From an uncultured Flavobacteriaceae bacterium (GTDB lineage: Bacteria; Bacteroidota; Bacteroidia; Flavobacteriales; Flavobacteriaceae): a stretch of DNA of 60,645 bases. Shown piece by piece: positions 53,935 through 60,645 of the stretch. Position 1 is the stretch's first letter. Each line of letters opens with the position of its first letter. Location of the stretch: contig CAJWPZ010000010.1 in NCBI GenBank assembly GCA_913045325.1, forward strand, positions 1 through 60,645, given 5' to 3'. The notes beneath the pieces were generated by a model. It worked only from the letters and a program-made list of their open reading frames with translations. It made no database searches and was not told the origin of the DNA. The translations under genes and the position numbers were made by a program.

Positions 53935-55065
53935 ATGTCTGAAACTCAAAAATTAAAACAAGTCGCAGCCGTTTTTTTTAAACTCGGTCTCTTTGCATTT
54001 GGAGGTCCTGCAGCCCACATCGCTATGATGGAGCAGGAAGTTGTCACCAAAAAAAAATGGATGACACGTGAGCACTATCTGGATCTTATAGGAGCTACAA
54101 ACCTTATACCTGGACCCAACTCAACAGAAATGACCATGCACTGCGGCTATCAAAGGGCAGGTAAAAAAGGATTGTTTATAGCAGGCATTAGTTTTATTTT
54201 TCCGGCAGTTTTTATAACAGCAATTCTAGGGTATTTATATGTCTTGTATGGAGCATTGCCCCAGGTACAGCCTTTTATTAAAGGATTGCAACCAGCCGTT
54301 ATGGCTATAATTGCTTCTGCGGTTATAAAGCTGGGCAAAAAGGCGCTAAAAAATTGGGAGCTTGCCATGCTTGGAGCGCTCTTTTTGGCGGCTAGCTTAT
54401 TGGGTATTAACCAGGTATTGGTTATGTTGGCTGGAGGTTTGTTGGGGATGTGTTATTTTTTTATACGATCAAAAACCTGGAAAACAACCCACACCATAGC
54501 CCCGCTATTTATGGTTTTTATGTTCTCAGAAATAGGCTCCAAACTAAGCGCTGTAGGTATCTTTTTAAAGTTCTTGAAAGTAGGTAGCATATTATATGGT
54601 AGTGGATATGTACTTTTTGCCTACCTAGACACAGAACTTGTAACTACCGCCTTACTGTCTCAAAAACAGCTTATAGAGGCCATTGGCATTGGCCAATTTA
54701 CACCCGGCCCTGTTTTATCTACCGCTACTTTTATAGGGTACCAACTAGGTGGTTTTTGGGGTGCTGTTGGGGCTACTGCCGGTATTTTTATGCCCTCTTT
54801 TTTGTTTGTTTGGCTGTTAAACCCGCTGATACCAAAGATGAGGGAATCTAAGATCTTGGGCTATTTCCTGGACAGTATAAACGTGGCAGCAGTGGCCATT
54901 ATGTTTGCTGTGCTTATTACTATGAGCCAGCAAGCACTTGTAGATTGGCAAGCTGCCTTTATTGCCTTGGTAAGTGTGGTGCTTGTTTTTAAATTCAAAA
55001 AAATATCTGTGATGTGGGTGCTTATTATTGGAGCTATCCTTGGGTATTTACTGGCATTTGTATAA
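53935..55065 (+). CDS. chrA: ChrA-family chromate transporter (two-domain)
   Basis: The 376-residue protein is the long two-domain ChrA form. The first CHR domain starts with FKLGLFAFGGPAAHIAMMEQE and has LIPGPNSTEMTMHCGY. The second (about 190-376) repeats the pattern with FLKVGSILYGSGYVLFAYL and GQFTPGPVLSTATFIGYQLGG (quoted in part). About ten to twelve TM helices are expected. The family exports chromate, though in many marine bacteria the physiological substrate is unknown. ATG 53935 is preferred over GTG 53926. Confidence 0.9.
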   Translation: MSETQKLKQVAAVFFKLGLFAFGGPAAHIAMMEQEVVTKKKWMTREHYLDLIGATNLIPGPNSTEMTMHCGYQRAGKKGLFIAGISFIFPAVFITAILGYLYVLYGALPQVQPFIKGLQPAVMAIIASAVIKLGKKALKNWELAMLGALFLAASLLGINQVLVMLAGGLLGMCYFFIRSKTWKTTHTIAPLFMVFMFSEIGSKLSAVGIFLKFLKVGSILYGSGYVLFAYLDTELVTTALLSQKQLIEAIGIGQFTPGPVLSTATFIGYQLGGFWGAVGATAGIFMPSFLFVWLLNPLIPKMRESKILGYFLDSINVAAVAIMFAVLITMSQQALVDWQAAFIALVSVVLVFKFKKISVMWVLIIGAILGYLLAFV

Positions 55066-55115
55066 CCCGTACATTGGTGTAGGTTTTACTATCTTGCTTA
55101 TCTAAAAGCTATAGT

Positions 55116-55814
55116 ATGAAATTATACGGTATTATTATTTGGTTGTGTTTTATGTGTTTTTCTGTTAGCGCTCAAAACATGAGCGGGCAACAACTTTTAG
55201 ACAAGACCATTGCCTATCATGACCCTTTTGGGGTATGGCCCACTTTTAATGGCACCTTAGAGGTCTCGATGGTACTGCCAGAGGGCCAGGCAAGAGAGAG
55301 TAAGATTCAGATTAATTTACCCCAAGAATATTTCAGTATTACGACCAAAAGAGACACCCTTGTCACCACTTATACTATTGATAAACAGACCTGTAAGACT
55401 TCCATAAAAGAAATCCCTACCTACGGTAAATCTACCCCTTGCGAAACAGCCGAGTTATACAAAAATTACTACACCTATCTCTTTGGATTGCCTATGAAGC
55501 TAAAAGATCCAGGCACGAATGTTTCAGAAAAAGTACGTACTCAACATTTTAAAGGCAAAGACTATTTAGTCTTAAAAGTGCACTATGATAAGGCTACAGG
55601 AAGTGATGTTTGGCAATTTTATTTTGACCCTACTACCTATGCCATGGAGGTATATCAATTCTTTAAGGCAGACCCAAAAGGCGATGGAAAAAACACAGGC
55701 GAGTATATTTTATTAAAGGATATAAAGACGATCAATGGTGTTAAATTTCCCAGGGAAAGAGCTTGGTATTATAACAAAGATAATGGGTATTTAGGGACTG
55801 ATATTTTGAAGTAA
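55116..55814 (+). CDS. Secreted protein of unknown function (DUF6503-like)
   Basis: The 232-residue protein has a signal peptide (MKLYGIIIWLCFMCFSVSAQ). The body is beta-rich with a LLDKTIAYHDPFGVWPTFNG start and a C-terminal INGVKFPRERAWYYNKDNGYLGTD segment. It resembles the LolA-like DUF6503 proteins of Flavobacteriia, a recollection rather than a search result. Two Cys (in TCKTS and TPCETAE) might form a disulfide. It stands alone between chrA and nrdB. Confidence 0.7.
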   Translation: MKLYGIIIWLCFMCFSVSAQNMSGQQLLDKTIAYHDPFGVWPTFNGTLEVSMVLPEGQARESKIQINLPQEYFSITTKRDTLVTTYTIDKQTCKTSIKEIPTYGKSTPCETAELYKNYYTYLFGLPMKLKDPGTNVSEKVRTQHFKGKDYLVLKVHYDKATGSDVWQFYFDPTTYAMEVYQFFKADPKGDGKNTGEYILLKDIKTINGVKFPRERAWYYNKDNGYLGTDILK

Positions 55815-56125
55815 AAGGCAGATTTGATTAGAAAAACACCCCTGAGCAGGCACAGGTTTATATGTAGTTTAATTATTATCTCTTTGTGTGCTATTTATAA
55901 ATTTAATATAAGTTCTATTTCTAAATTACTTAAAGACAATTGATTACATCAACAAACCGCTGTTAAATAAAAAATACAAAATACAAAAAAATATTAACTC
56001 AAAATGCTAACAATCAAATACATACACCCGTTAATCACTTAAGATATCAAAAATAAAATAATTCCTAACCTAATAATTTTCTCACAAATAATATTCCATA
56101 TTTGTTGCATTTAACAGAATACTTC

Positions 56126-56143
56126 TTAACAAATTTGTGTTAA
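56126..56143. promoter_or_regulatory. 18-bp inverted repeat upstream of nrdB
   Basis: TTAACA (56126-56131) and TGTTAA (56138-56143) are separated by 6 bp and lie about 45 bp upstream of the -7 box. It may be a regulator site for RNR expression. The regulator is unknown. Confidence 0.35.
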
Positions 56144-56187
56144 TATTTTTCAATTTGACGTGAACTACTGTCCTTATTGATTCCTTT

Positions 56188-56195
56188 TAGTTTTG
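56188..56195 (+). promoter_or_regulatory. -7 box of nrdB-nrdA
   Basis: TAGTTTTG matches TAnnTTTG, 101 nt before the nrdB ATG. No TTG is found at the expected spacing. Confidence 0.45.
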
Positions 56196-56296
56196 TTAAT
56201 AACAGTGTTGAGAACTCGAGAAATAAATCAAATTTATAAAAAAGAATTTATAGGATATTTACCTATCATTATATAATATAAAATACTTCGACATTC

Positions 56297-57571
56297 ATGG
56301 AAATCACACAAATTAAAAAGAGAGATAACGGAACAAAATCTTTCCATCTAGACAAAATAACAGCCGCAGTATTAAAGGCAATGCTTCCATTGAATACCGG
56401 TTGTGAAGAAGATGCTCAGAATGTTGCCATATCAGTCTACAAAGTATTACTTGATCGCAAAAATAATGACAAAAGCTATATCCCGACCATTGAAGAGGTG
56501 CAGGATATTGTTGAAACAAAACTAATGGAATGTGGTTTTCCTGAAGTTGCAAAAGCATACATCCTATATCGTAATAAAAGATCTCAAGAACGAAAAACAG
56601 ATGTTTTTGAGAGACGTATCAGTCTAAAACCATACGAGTACCCGCAATTATATGAATACGTTCCTGCAATACGCCATTCGTATTGGATACATACAGAATT
56701 CAATTTCACAAGCGACATTCAGGATTTTAAAACCAGATTAAACAACGTGGAGCGTGGGGCTATAAAAAACGCAATGCTTGCCATTTCACAAATTGAGGTA
56801 GCTGTAAAATCTTTTTGGGGGGATTTACATCACAGAATGCCAAAACCAGAAATAGGGGCGGTAGGTTCTACCTTTGCAGAAAGTGAAGTACGTCACGCTG
56901 ATGCATACTCACATCTTTTAGAAATTTTAGGACTGAACAAAGAATTTAAAGCACTAAAAAAGAAACCTGTAATAATGAAACGCGTGCAATATTTAGAATC
57001 TGCACTGCGCAACTCTAAAAGTGATAATAATGAAGAATATGCAGAAGCAGTTTTATTATTCTCTCTATTTATAGAACACGTATCATTATTCTCACAGTTC
57101 TTGATCATTATGGCCTTCAACAAGCATAAGAACATGCTTAAAGGTGTTTCTAATGTAGTTGAAGCGACCTCAAAAGAAGAACAAATTCATGGCGATTTTG
57201 GTATAGATTTGATATTGATTCTCAAAGACGAGCATCCAGAGTGGTTTACGCCAGAATATCATAAAAACATTCAACGCCTGTGTAAAGAAGCTTATGAAGC
57301 AGAAGTAGATTTAGTAGATTGGATTTTTGAAGAAGGAGAATTAGATTTTTTACCTAAAAATGTGATTAATGAGTTTCTAAAAAACCGTTTTAATATGTCG
57401 TTAAGAAGCATAGGGGTTGAGGAAGTATTTGAAGTAGATGAAACACTCGTGAGAGAAACCGAATGGTTTGATGACGAGATAATAGGAACAAAACACGGTG
57501 ATTTTTTCGTAAAACGATCTGTAAACTATAGCAAAAGAACACAAAGTATAACCAGCGACGACCTTTTTTAA
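56297..57571 (+). CDS. nrdB: Class I ribonucleotide reductase radical subunit with N-terminal ATP-cone
   Basis: The 424-residue protein has an ATP-cone at about 1-95 (IKKRDNGTKSFHLDKITAAV, then VQDIVETKLMECGFPEVAKAY and YRNKRSQER) followed by an R2 ferritin-like core (about 110-400). Metal ligands are visible as E197-x-x-H200 and E295-x-x-H298, with E260 in FIEHVSLF. Tyr204 is at the Tyr122 position of E. coli NrdB. The C-terminus ends SDDLF, the tail that docks to NrdA. An ATP-cone on NrdB is known from Leeuwenhoekiella blandensis, where it switches quaternary structure with dATP. Subclass Id (dimanganese) is likely by relatedness only. The nrdA gene follows after 1 nt. Confidence 0.93.
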   Translation: MEITQIKKRDNGTKSFHLDKITAAVLKAMLPLNTGCEEDAQNVAISVYKVLLDRKNNDKSYIPTIEEVQDIVETKLMECGFPEVAKAYILYRNKRSQERKTDVFERRISLKPYEYPQLYEYVPAIRHSYWIHTEFNFTSDIQDFKTRLNNVERGAIKNAMLAISQIEVAVKSFWGDLHHRMPKPEIGAVGSTFAESEVRHADAYSHLLEILGLNKEFKALKKKPVIMKRVQYLESALRNSKSDNNEEYAEAVLLFSLFIEHVSLFSQFLIIMAFNKHKNMLKGVSNVVEATSKEEQIHGDFGIDLILILKDEHPEWFTPEYHKNIQRLCKEAYEAEVDLVDWIFEEGELDFLPKNVINEFLKNRFNMSLRSIGVEEVFEVDETLVRETEWFDDEIIGTKHGDFFVKRSVNYSKRTQSITSDDLF

Positions 57572-57572
57572 T

Positions 57573-59363
57573 ATGATCCAAGAAGAAAAAAATACCTCAC
57601 AGTCAGCTCAAAAAGCTACAAACCCGAATGACGAATTAGTAGCGGCAAGAAAACAAGCACTTAATCAAGACGCCGCCGATACCGACAATAGCTTTTCATG
57701 GCTCAATAAAAATAGCCGTGATTTTCTGGAAGCTGGATACCTTACAGAAGGTGTAAGCCCAGAGGAACGAATTAGAGAAGTTGCTGAGCGTGCAGAAGAA
57801 ATTCTTGGAATCCCTGGATATGCAGATAAGTTTTATGGCTACATGTCTGAAGGTTACTTCTCATTAGCATCTCCAGTTTGGTCTAACTTTGGTAAAAAAA
57901 GAGGCTTACCTGTTAGCTGTTTTGGATCTCACATAGATGATGACATAGGGAATATACTCTACACACAATCTGAAGTAGGGATGATGTCTAAACTAGGCGG
58001 AGGTACTTCTGGTTATTTCGGTAAAATACGCCCTCGTGGTGCTGCTATTAAAAATAACGGTGAGGCTTCTGGCGCAGTACATATTATGCGCTTGTTTGAA
58101 TCTATGGTAGATGTTGTAAGTCAAGGGTCTGTACGTCGCGGTCGCTTTTCTCCTTACCTACCTATAGATCACGCAGATATTAAAGAATTTTTAGAAATAG
58201 GAAGTGAAGGAAACCCAATTCAAGAACTTACCCACGGAGTAACAGTTACAAATGCGTGGATGGATGATATGATTGCTGGAGACGAGCAAAAAAGAAAAAT
58301 CTGGGCAAAAGTATTACAGAGTCGTGGCGAGATGGGGTATCCGTATATTTTCTTTACCGATAATGCAAATAACAACGCTGCAGACGTATATCAAGATAAG
58401 AATCACCATATTTATGCAAGTAACTTGTGTACAGAAATTATGCTACCATCTAATCATGATTGGTCATTTGTTTGTGTACTATCAAGTATAAACGTATTGC
58501 ATTATGACAAGTGGAAAGACACAGATGCAGTTGAAACAATGGTGTATTTCTTAGACGCTGTTATCACAGAGTTTTTAGAAAAGCTAGAATCGTATAAGAA
58601 TTCAGAAGATAGAGAAGACCGTCAAACATTCTTGTTTATGGAACGTGCTTATAATTTTGCAAAAGACAACAGAGCATTAGGTCTTGGCGCATTAGGATGG
58701 CACTCTTTACTACAATCAAAAAAACACGCCTTTAACAGTCAAGAAGCCTTTGATCTAAACAGTGAAATCTTTAGAGAGATCAAAGAACGTTCTTATAAAG
58801 CATCTGGAGAATTAGCTGATATATTTGGTGAGCCAGAAGTATTAAAAGGATATGGTAGAAGAAATGCCACCTTAAATGCTGTTGCCCCTACAACGTCTTC
58901 TGCATTTATTTTAGGACAAGTATCTCAAGGAATCGAGCCTATCTGGTCTAATATATATGTAAAGGATATTGCAAAAATTAAAACAACTATTAAGAATCCA
59001 TTTTTAGTAGAATTACTAAAGGAAAAAGGAATGGACACAAGAGAGGTTTGGCTAGATATTCGCGATAGAGATGGTTCTGTACAACATCTTGATTTCTTAA
59101 CAGAGAATGAAAAGAACGTCTTTAAAACCTATTCTGAAATTGATCAGATGGATATTATATATCAAGCTGCAAACCGTCAAAATCATATAGATCAAGGGCA
59201 ATCTTTAAATATAATTGTACATCCAGAAACACCAACTAAAGAAATAAACAAAATACATATCACTGCCTGGAAACTAGGGTTGAAATCTTTGTATTACCAG
59301 CACAGTATGAACGCCGCGCAAAAATTTAAACAAAAGAAAGATTGCGCTAGTTGTGAAGGTTAA
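57573..59363 (+). CDS. nrdA: Class I ribonucleotide reductase catalytic subunit, without ATP-cone
   Basis: The 596-residue protein is short for class I NrdA because it lacks the N-terminal ATP-cone. It begins with a disordered stretch and then FSWLNKNSRDFLEAGYLTEG. Active-site cysteines are visible in PVSCFGSHIDD, NLCTEIM (thiyl-radical Cys with Asn and Glu partners) and FVCVLSSIN. The C-terminal tail KKDCASCEG provides the CxxC that re-reduces the active site. It reduces ribonucleoside diphosphates. Overall-activity control must come from the NrdB ATP-cone. Confidence 0.95.
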   Translation: MIQEEKNTSQSAQKATNPNDELVAARKQALNQDAADTDNSFSWLNKNSRDFLEAGYLTEGVSPEERIREVAERAEEILGIPGYADKFYGYMSEGYFSLASPVWSNFGKKRGLPVSCFGSHIDDDIGNILYTQSEVGMMSKLGGGTSGYFGKIRPRGAAIKNNGEASGAVHIMRLFESMVDVVSQGSVRRGRFSPYLPIDHADIKEFLEIGSEGNPIQELTHGVTVTNAWMDDMIAGDEQKRKIWAKVLQSRGEMGYPYIFFTDNANNNAADVYQDKNHHIYASNLCTEIMLPSNHDWSFVCVLSSINVLHYDKWKDTDAVETMVYFLDAVITEFLEKLESYKNSEDREDRQTFLFMERAYNFAKDNRALGLGALGWHSLLQSKKHAFNSQEAFDLNSEIFREIKERSYKASGELADIFGEPEVLKGYGRRNATLNAVAPTTSSAFILGQVSQGIEPIWSNIYVKDIAKIKTTIKNPFLVELLKEKGMDTREVWLDIRDRDGSVQHLDFLTENEKNVFKTYSEIDQMDIIYQAANRQNHIDQGQSLNIIVHPETPTKEINKIHITAWKLGLKSLYYQHSMNAAQKFKQKKDCASCEG

Positions 59364-59383
59364 TTAATTGACAATAAACTATT

Positions 59384-59424
59384 TGGTCCTTAACATTATA
59401 AAATTTGTTAAGGACCATTTTTTT
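59384..59424 (+). terminator. Terminator after nrdA
   Basis: A perfect 12-bp stem (59384-59395 with 59406-59417) has a 10-nt loop and a T run. Confidence 0.9.
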
Positions 59425-59482
59425 GTCAAATAAACGCTAAACAAGATATGCTAAAAACCTTTATTATTTGATAGGGATTTTT

Positions 59483-60049
59483 TTATGCGTAAGATGCCGC
59501 TACTTTTTCTAGTTCTGCATACCAATGCTTTCCAAACTTTCTAATAAGGGCTTGTTTTAAAAATTTATAAACAGGCACCTTAAGCTCATTACCCAGAGTA
59601 CAGGCATCATCACAAATAGGCCATTTGTGGTAATTTACCGCAGAAAACTCACTGTAATCCTGCACTCTAACAGGATATAAATGACAAGAAATGGGTTTTT
59701 TAAAATCTATGACTCCTGCGTTATGGGCATCTTCTATGCCGCACCCTGCGGTACCGTTTTCAGAAAAAGACACATAGGCACATTCTTTTTTATTTACCAA
59801 AGGGGTTTCCAGCTCGTTTGTACTACTAAGCACGTGGGTACCTTGCTGATCTATGGCTGCAATACCCTGTGGGCGTAAAAATGGTTTTACCTTTGGGTAG
59901 ATCTCTTTTAAGATAGTCACTTCCTCTTTGGTTACGGGAGCTCCTGCAGATCCAGATATACAACACTCGCCCTTACAGGCGCCTAGATTACAGACAAAAT
60001 CTTTTTCTATGATATCCTCAGATACGATGGTTTTTCCTAGTTGAAACAT
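59483..60049 (-). CDS. DUF3109-family cysteine-rich protein
   Basis: The 188-residue protein has an N-terminal CNLGACKGECCISGSAGAPV cluster and further cysteines in KKECAYVSF, AGCGIEDAH, SCHLYPVR and CDDACTLG. This is the DUF3109 pattern and suggests a metal or Fe-S cluster site, related in style to the YkgJ zinc/iron-chelate family. Function unknown. ATG 60049 is preferred because the longer frame would run through the -7 box at 60055-60062 and adds unrelated residues. The box ends 5 nt before the start, so the mRNA may be leaderless. Confidence 0.85.
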   Translation of the reverse strand: MFQLGKTIVSEDIIEKDFVCNLGACKGECCISGSAGAPVTKEEVTILKEIYPKVKPFLRPQGIAAIDQQGTHVLSSTNELETPLVNKKECAYVSFSENGTAGCGIEDAHNAGVIDFKKPISCHLYPVRVQDYSEFSAVNYHKWPICDDACTLGNELKVPVYKFLKQALIRKFGKHWYAELEKVAASYA

Positions 60050-60054
60050 GCACG

Positions 60055-60062
60055 CAAATATA
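60055..60062 (-). promoter_or_regulatory. -7 box of the DUF3109 gene
   Basis: Minus-strand TATATTTG ends 5 nt before the ATG at 60049, implying little or no leader. Confidence 0.55.
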
Positions 60063-60145
60063 CATGTTTTAATAGGGGGTTGTAAAAAATTAAGCCCCGG
60101 GGTGACATAATGCTGCAAAAAACCATGGGATAGTATTTAAATTCC

Positions 60146-60153
60146 TAATTTTG
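60146..60153 (+). promoter_or_regulatory. -7 box of marC-like gene
   Basis: TAATTTTG matches TAnnTTTG, 19 nt before the ATG at 60173. Confidence 0.5.
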
Positions 60154-60172
60154 CACCCTAAAGACATTTGTT

Positions 60173-60645
60173 ATGGGTTTTAACTTTAAAGAAATTGCCA
60201 CGGCAACAATGGTATTGTTTGCTGTAATAGATATTGTGGGTAGTATTCCTATCATTATTTCTTTGCGCGAAAAAAACGGGACTATTAAAAGTGGTAGAGC
60301 TTCTGTGATAGCGGCCTTTGTACTTATTATTTTCTTGTTTATTGGAGAAGAAATTCTAAACCTTATTGGTATTAATGTAAATGAGTTTGCCGTTGCAGGG
60401 TCCTTGATACTTTTCTTTATTGCTCTGGAGATGGTACTTGGAGTTAGTTTGTTTAAACAAGATGAGTCTAACCTAGAGATGGCAACGGTGTTCCCTATAG
60501 CATTTCCTATAGTGGCTGGTCCTGGAAGTTTAACGACCTTATTATCTTTGCGCGCAGAATATGCCCTGGAAAACATCATTGTTGCGATTTTAGTGAATGT
60601 TGTGGTGGTGTTTATAGTCTTAAAAACCTCTAACAGGCTTCAAGG
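60173..60645 (+). CDS. MarC-family integral membrane protein (partial, 3' end outside window)
   Basis: The frame is open from ATG 60173 to the window end, 157 residues. It has four or five TM helices and the MarC signatures VDIVGSIPI-like IDIVGSIPIIISL near TM1, AGSLILFFIALEMVLG and FPIAFPIVAGPGSLTTLL. The family was first linked to multiple antibiotic resistance, which has not held up, so its function is unclear. It is divergent from the DUF3109 gene. Confidence 0.88.
   Translation, partial: MGFNFKEIATATMVLFAVIDIVGSIPIIISLREKNGTIKSGRASVIAAFVLIIFLFIGEEILNLIGINVNEFAVAGSLILFFIALEMVLGVSLFKQDESNLEMATVFPIAFPIVAGPGSLTTLLSLRAEYALENIIVAILVNVVVVFIVLKTSNRLQ

Larger units (their letters stand above)
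55815..56296. other. 482-nt AT-rich region upstream of nrdB
   Basis: No ORF of interest and no strong terminator hairpin. Two features stand out. An inverted repeat TTAACA-N6-TGTTAA lies at 56126-56143. TAGTTTTG (56188-56195) is the only exact -7 match. Between them and nrdB lies a leader of about 98 nt. I see no obvious NrdR box. Confidence 0.5.

Noticed and set aside
60145-60579. Minus-strand ORF opposite the marC-like gene
   Set aside because: The plus-strand frame matches MarC throughout. The antisense frame is a shadow.
1-60645. CRISPR arrays, insertion sequences, prophage, toxin-antitoxin or defence islands
   Set aside because: No regularly spaced repeats, transposase or integrase motifs, att-like repeats beside the tRNA, or known defence-gene motifs were seen on either strand.

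Overview
The window looks like chromosome of a marine-type Flavobacteriaceae (Bacteroidota). The DNA is AT-rich. Many genes follow a TAnnTTTG -7 box, the Bacteroidota sigma-A promoter, and strong Shine-Dalgarno sites are rare. The gene content fits this group: type IX secretion (T9SS) cargo with YPNP C-terminal sorting signals, a PorT-like barrel protein, a choice-of-anchor L protein, and an ExbB/ExbD cluster with two exbD genes. There are 48 protein genes (two cut by the window edges) and one tRNA. I see no insertion sequence, prophage, integrase, CRISPR array or plasmid gene.

Layout. 1-6.6 kb: a partial surface protein, an Nfu Fe-S scaffold, a DUF255 thioredoxin-like lipoprotein and a tandem pair of unknown secreted paralogues. 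6.7-10.8 kb: polA, then a secreted polyesterase resembling PET hydrolases. 10.9-15.7 kb: translation block rplM-rpsI, rpsB, tsf, pyrH, frr, with structured RNA leaders. 15.8-22.7 kb: PAP2 phosphatase, RND/MMPL exporter, asnS, rpoN and a membrane protein. 22.7-28.1 kb (minus strand): porT-like gene, the exbB-x-exbD-exbD energiser operon, tRNA-Ser(GGA), asparaginase and TatD. 28.1-34.0 kb: retropepsin-like protein, sucB, sucA and polyprenyl synthase. 34.1-40.9 kb: a TetR-TolC-adaptor-RND efflux operon. 41.3-50.1 kb: aspS, a small membrane protein, a cold-shock protein, tadA, dxs, an M36 metalloprotease and dGTPase. 50.3-55.8 kb: an OprP-like porin and a PiT-PhoU phosphate transporter, chrA and a secreted unknown. 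56.3-60.6 kb: nrdB-nrdA, a DUF3109 protein and partial marC.

The genes work in a few groups. The efflux operon has its own repressor, and its likely operator half-site also occurs at the divergent polyprenyl-synthase promoter. The porin and PiT transporter form a two-membrane phosphate route. The PorT-like protein belongs to the secretion system that would export the polyesterase and the M36 protease encoded here. The RNR operon carries its ATP-cone on the radical subunit (NrdB), not on NrdA, so overall activity is probably controlled through NrdB.

Most of the window is ordinary core genome. The best leads are the T9SS-exported PETase-like enzyme (9727-10821), the ATP-cone NrdB (56297-57571), the shared 9-bp repeat at two divergent promoters (34016-34177), and the folded leaders before rplM, rpsB and tsf. 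Functions come from reading motifs by eye. No database search was possible.
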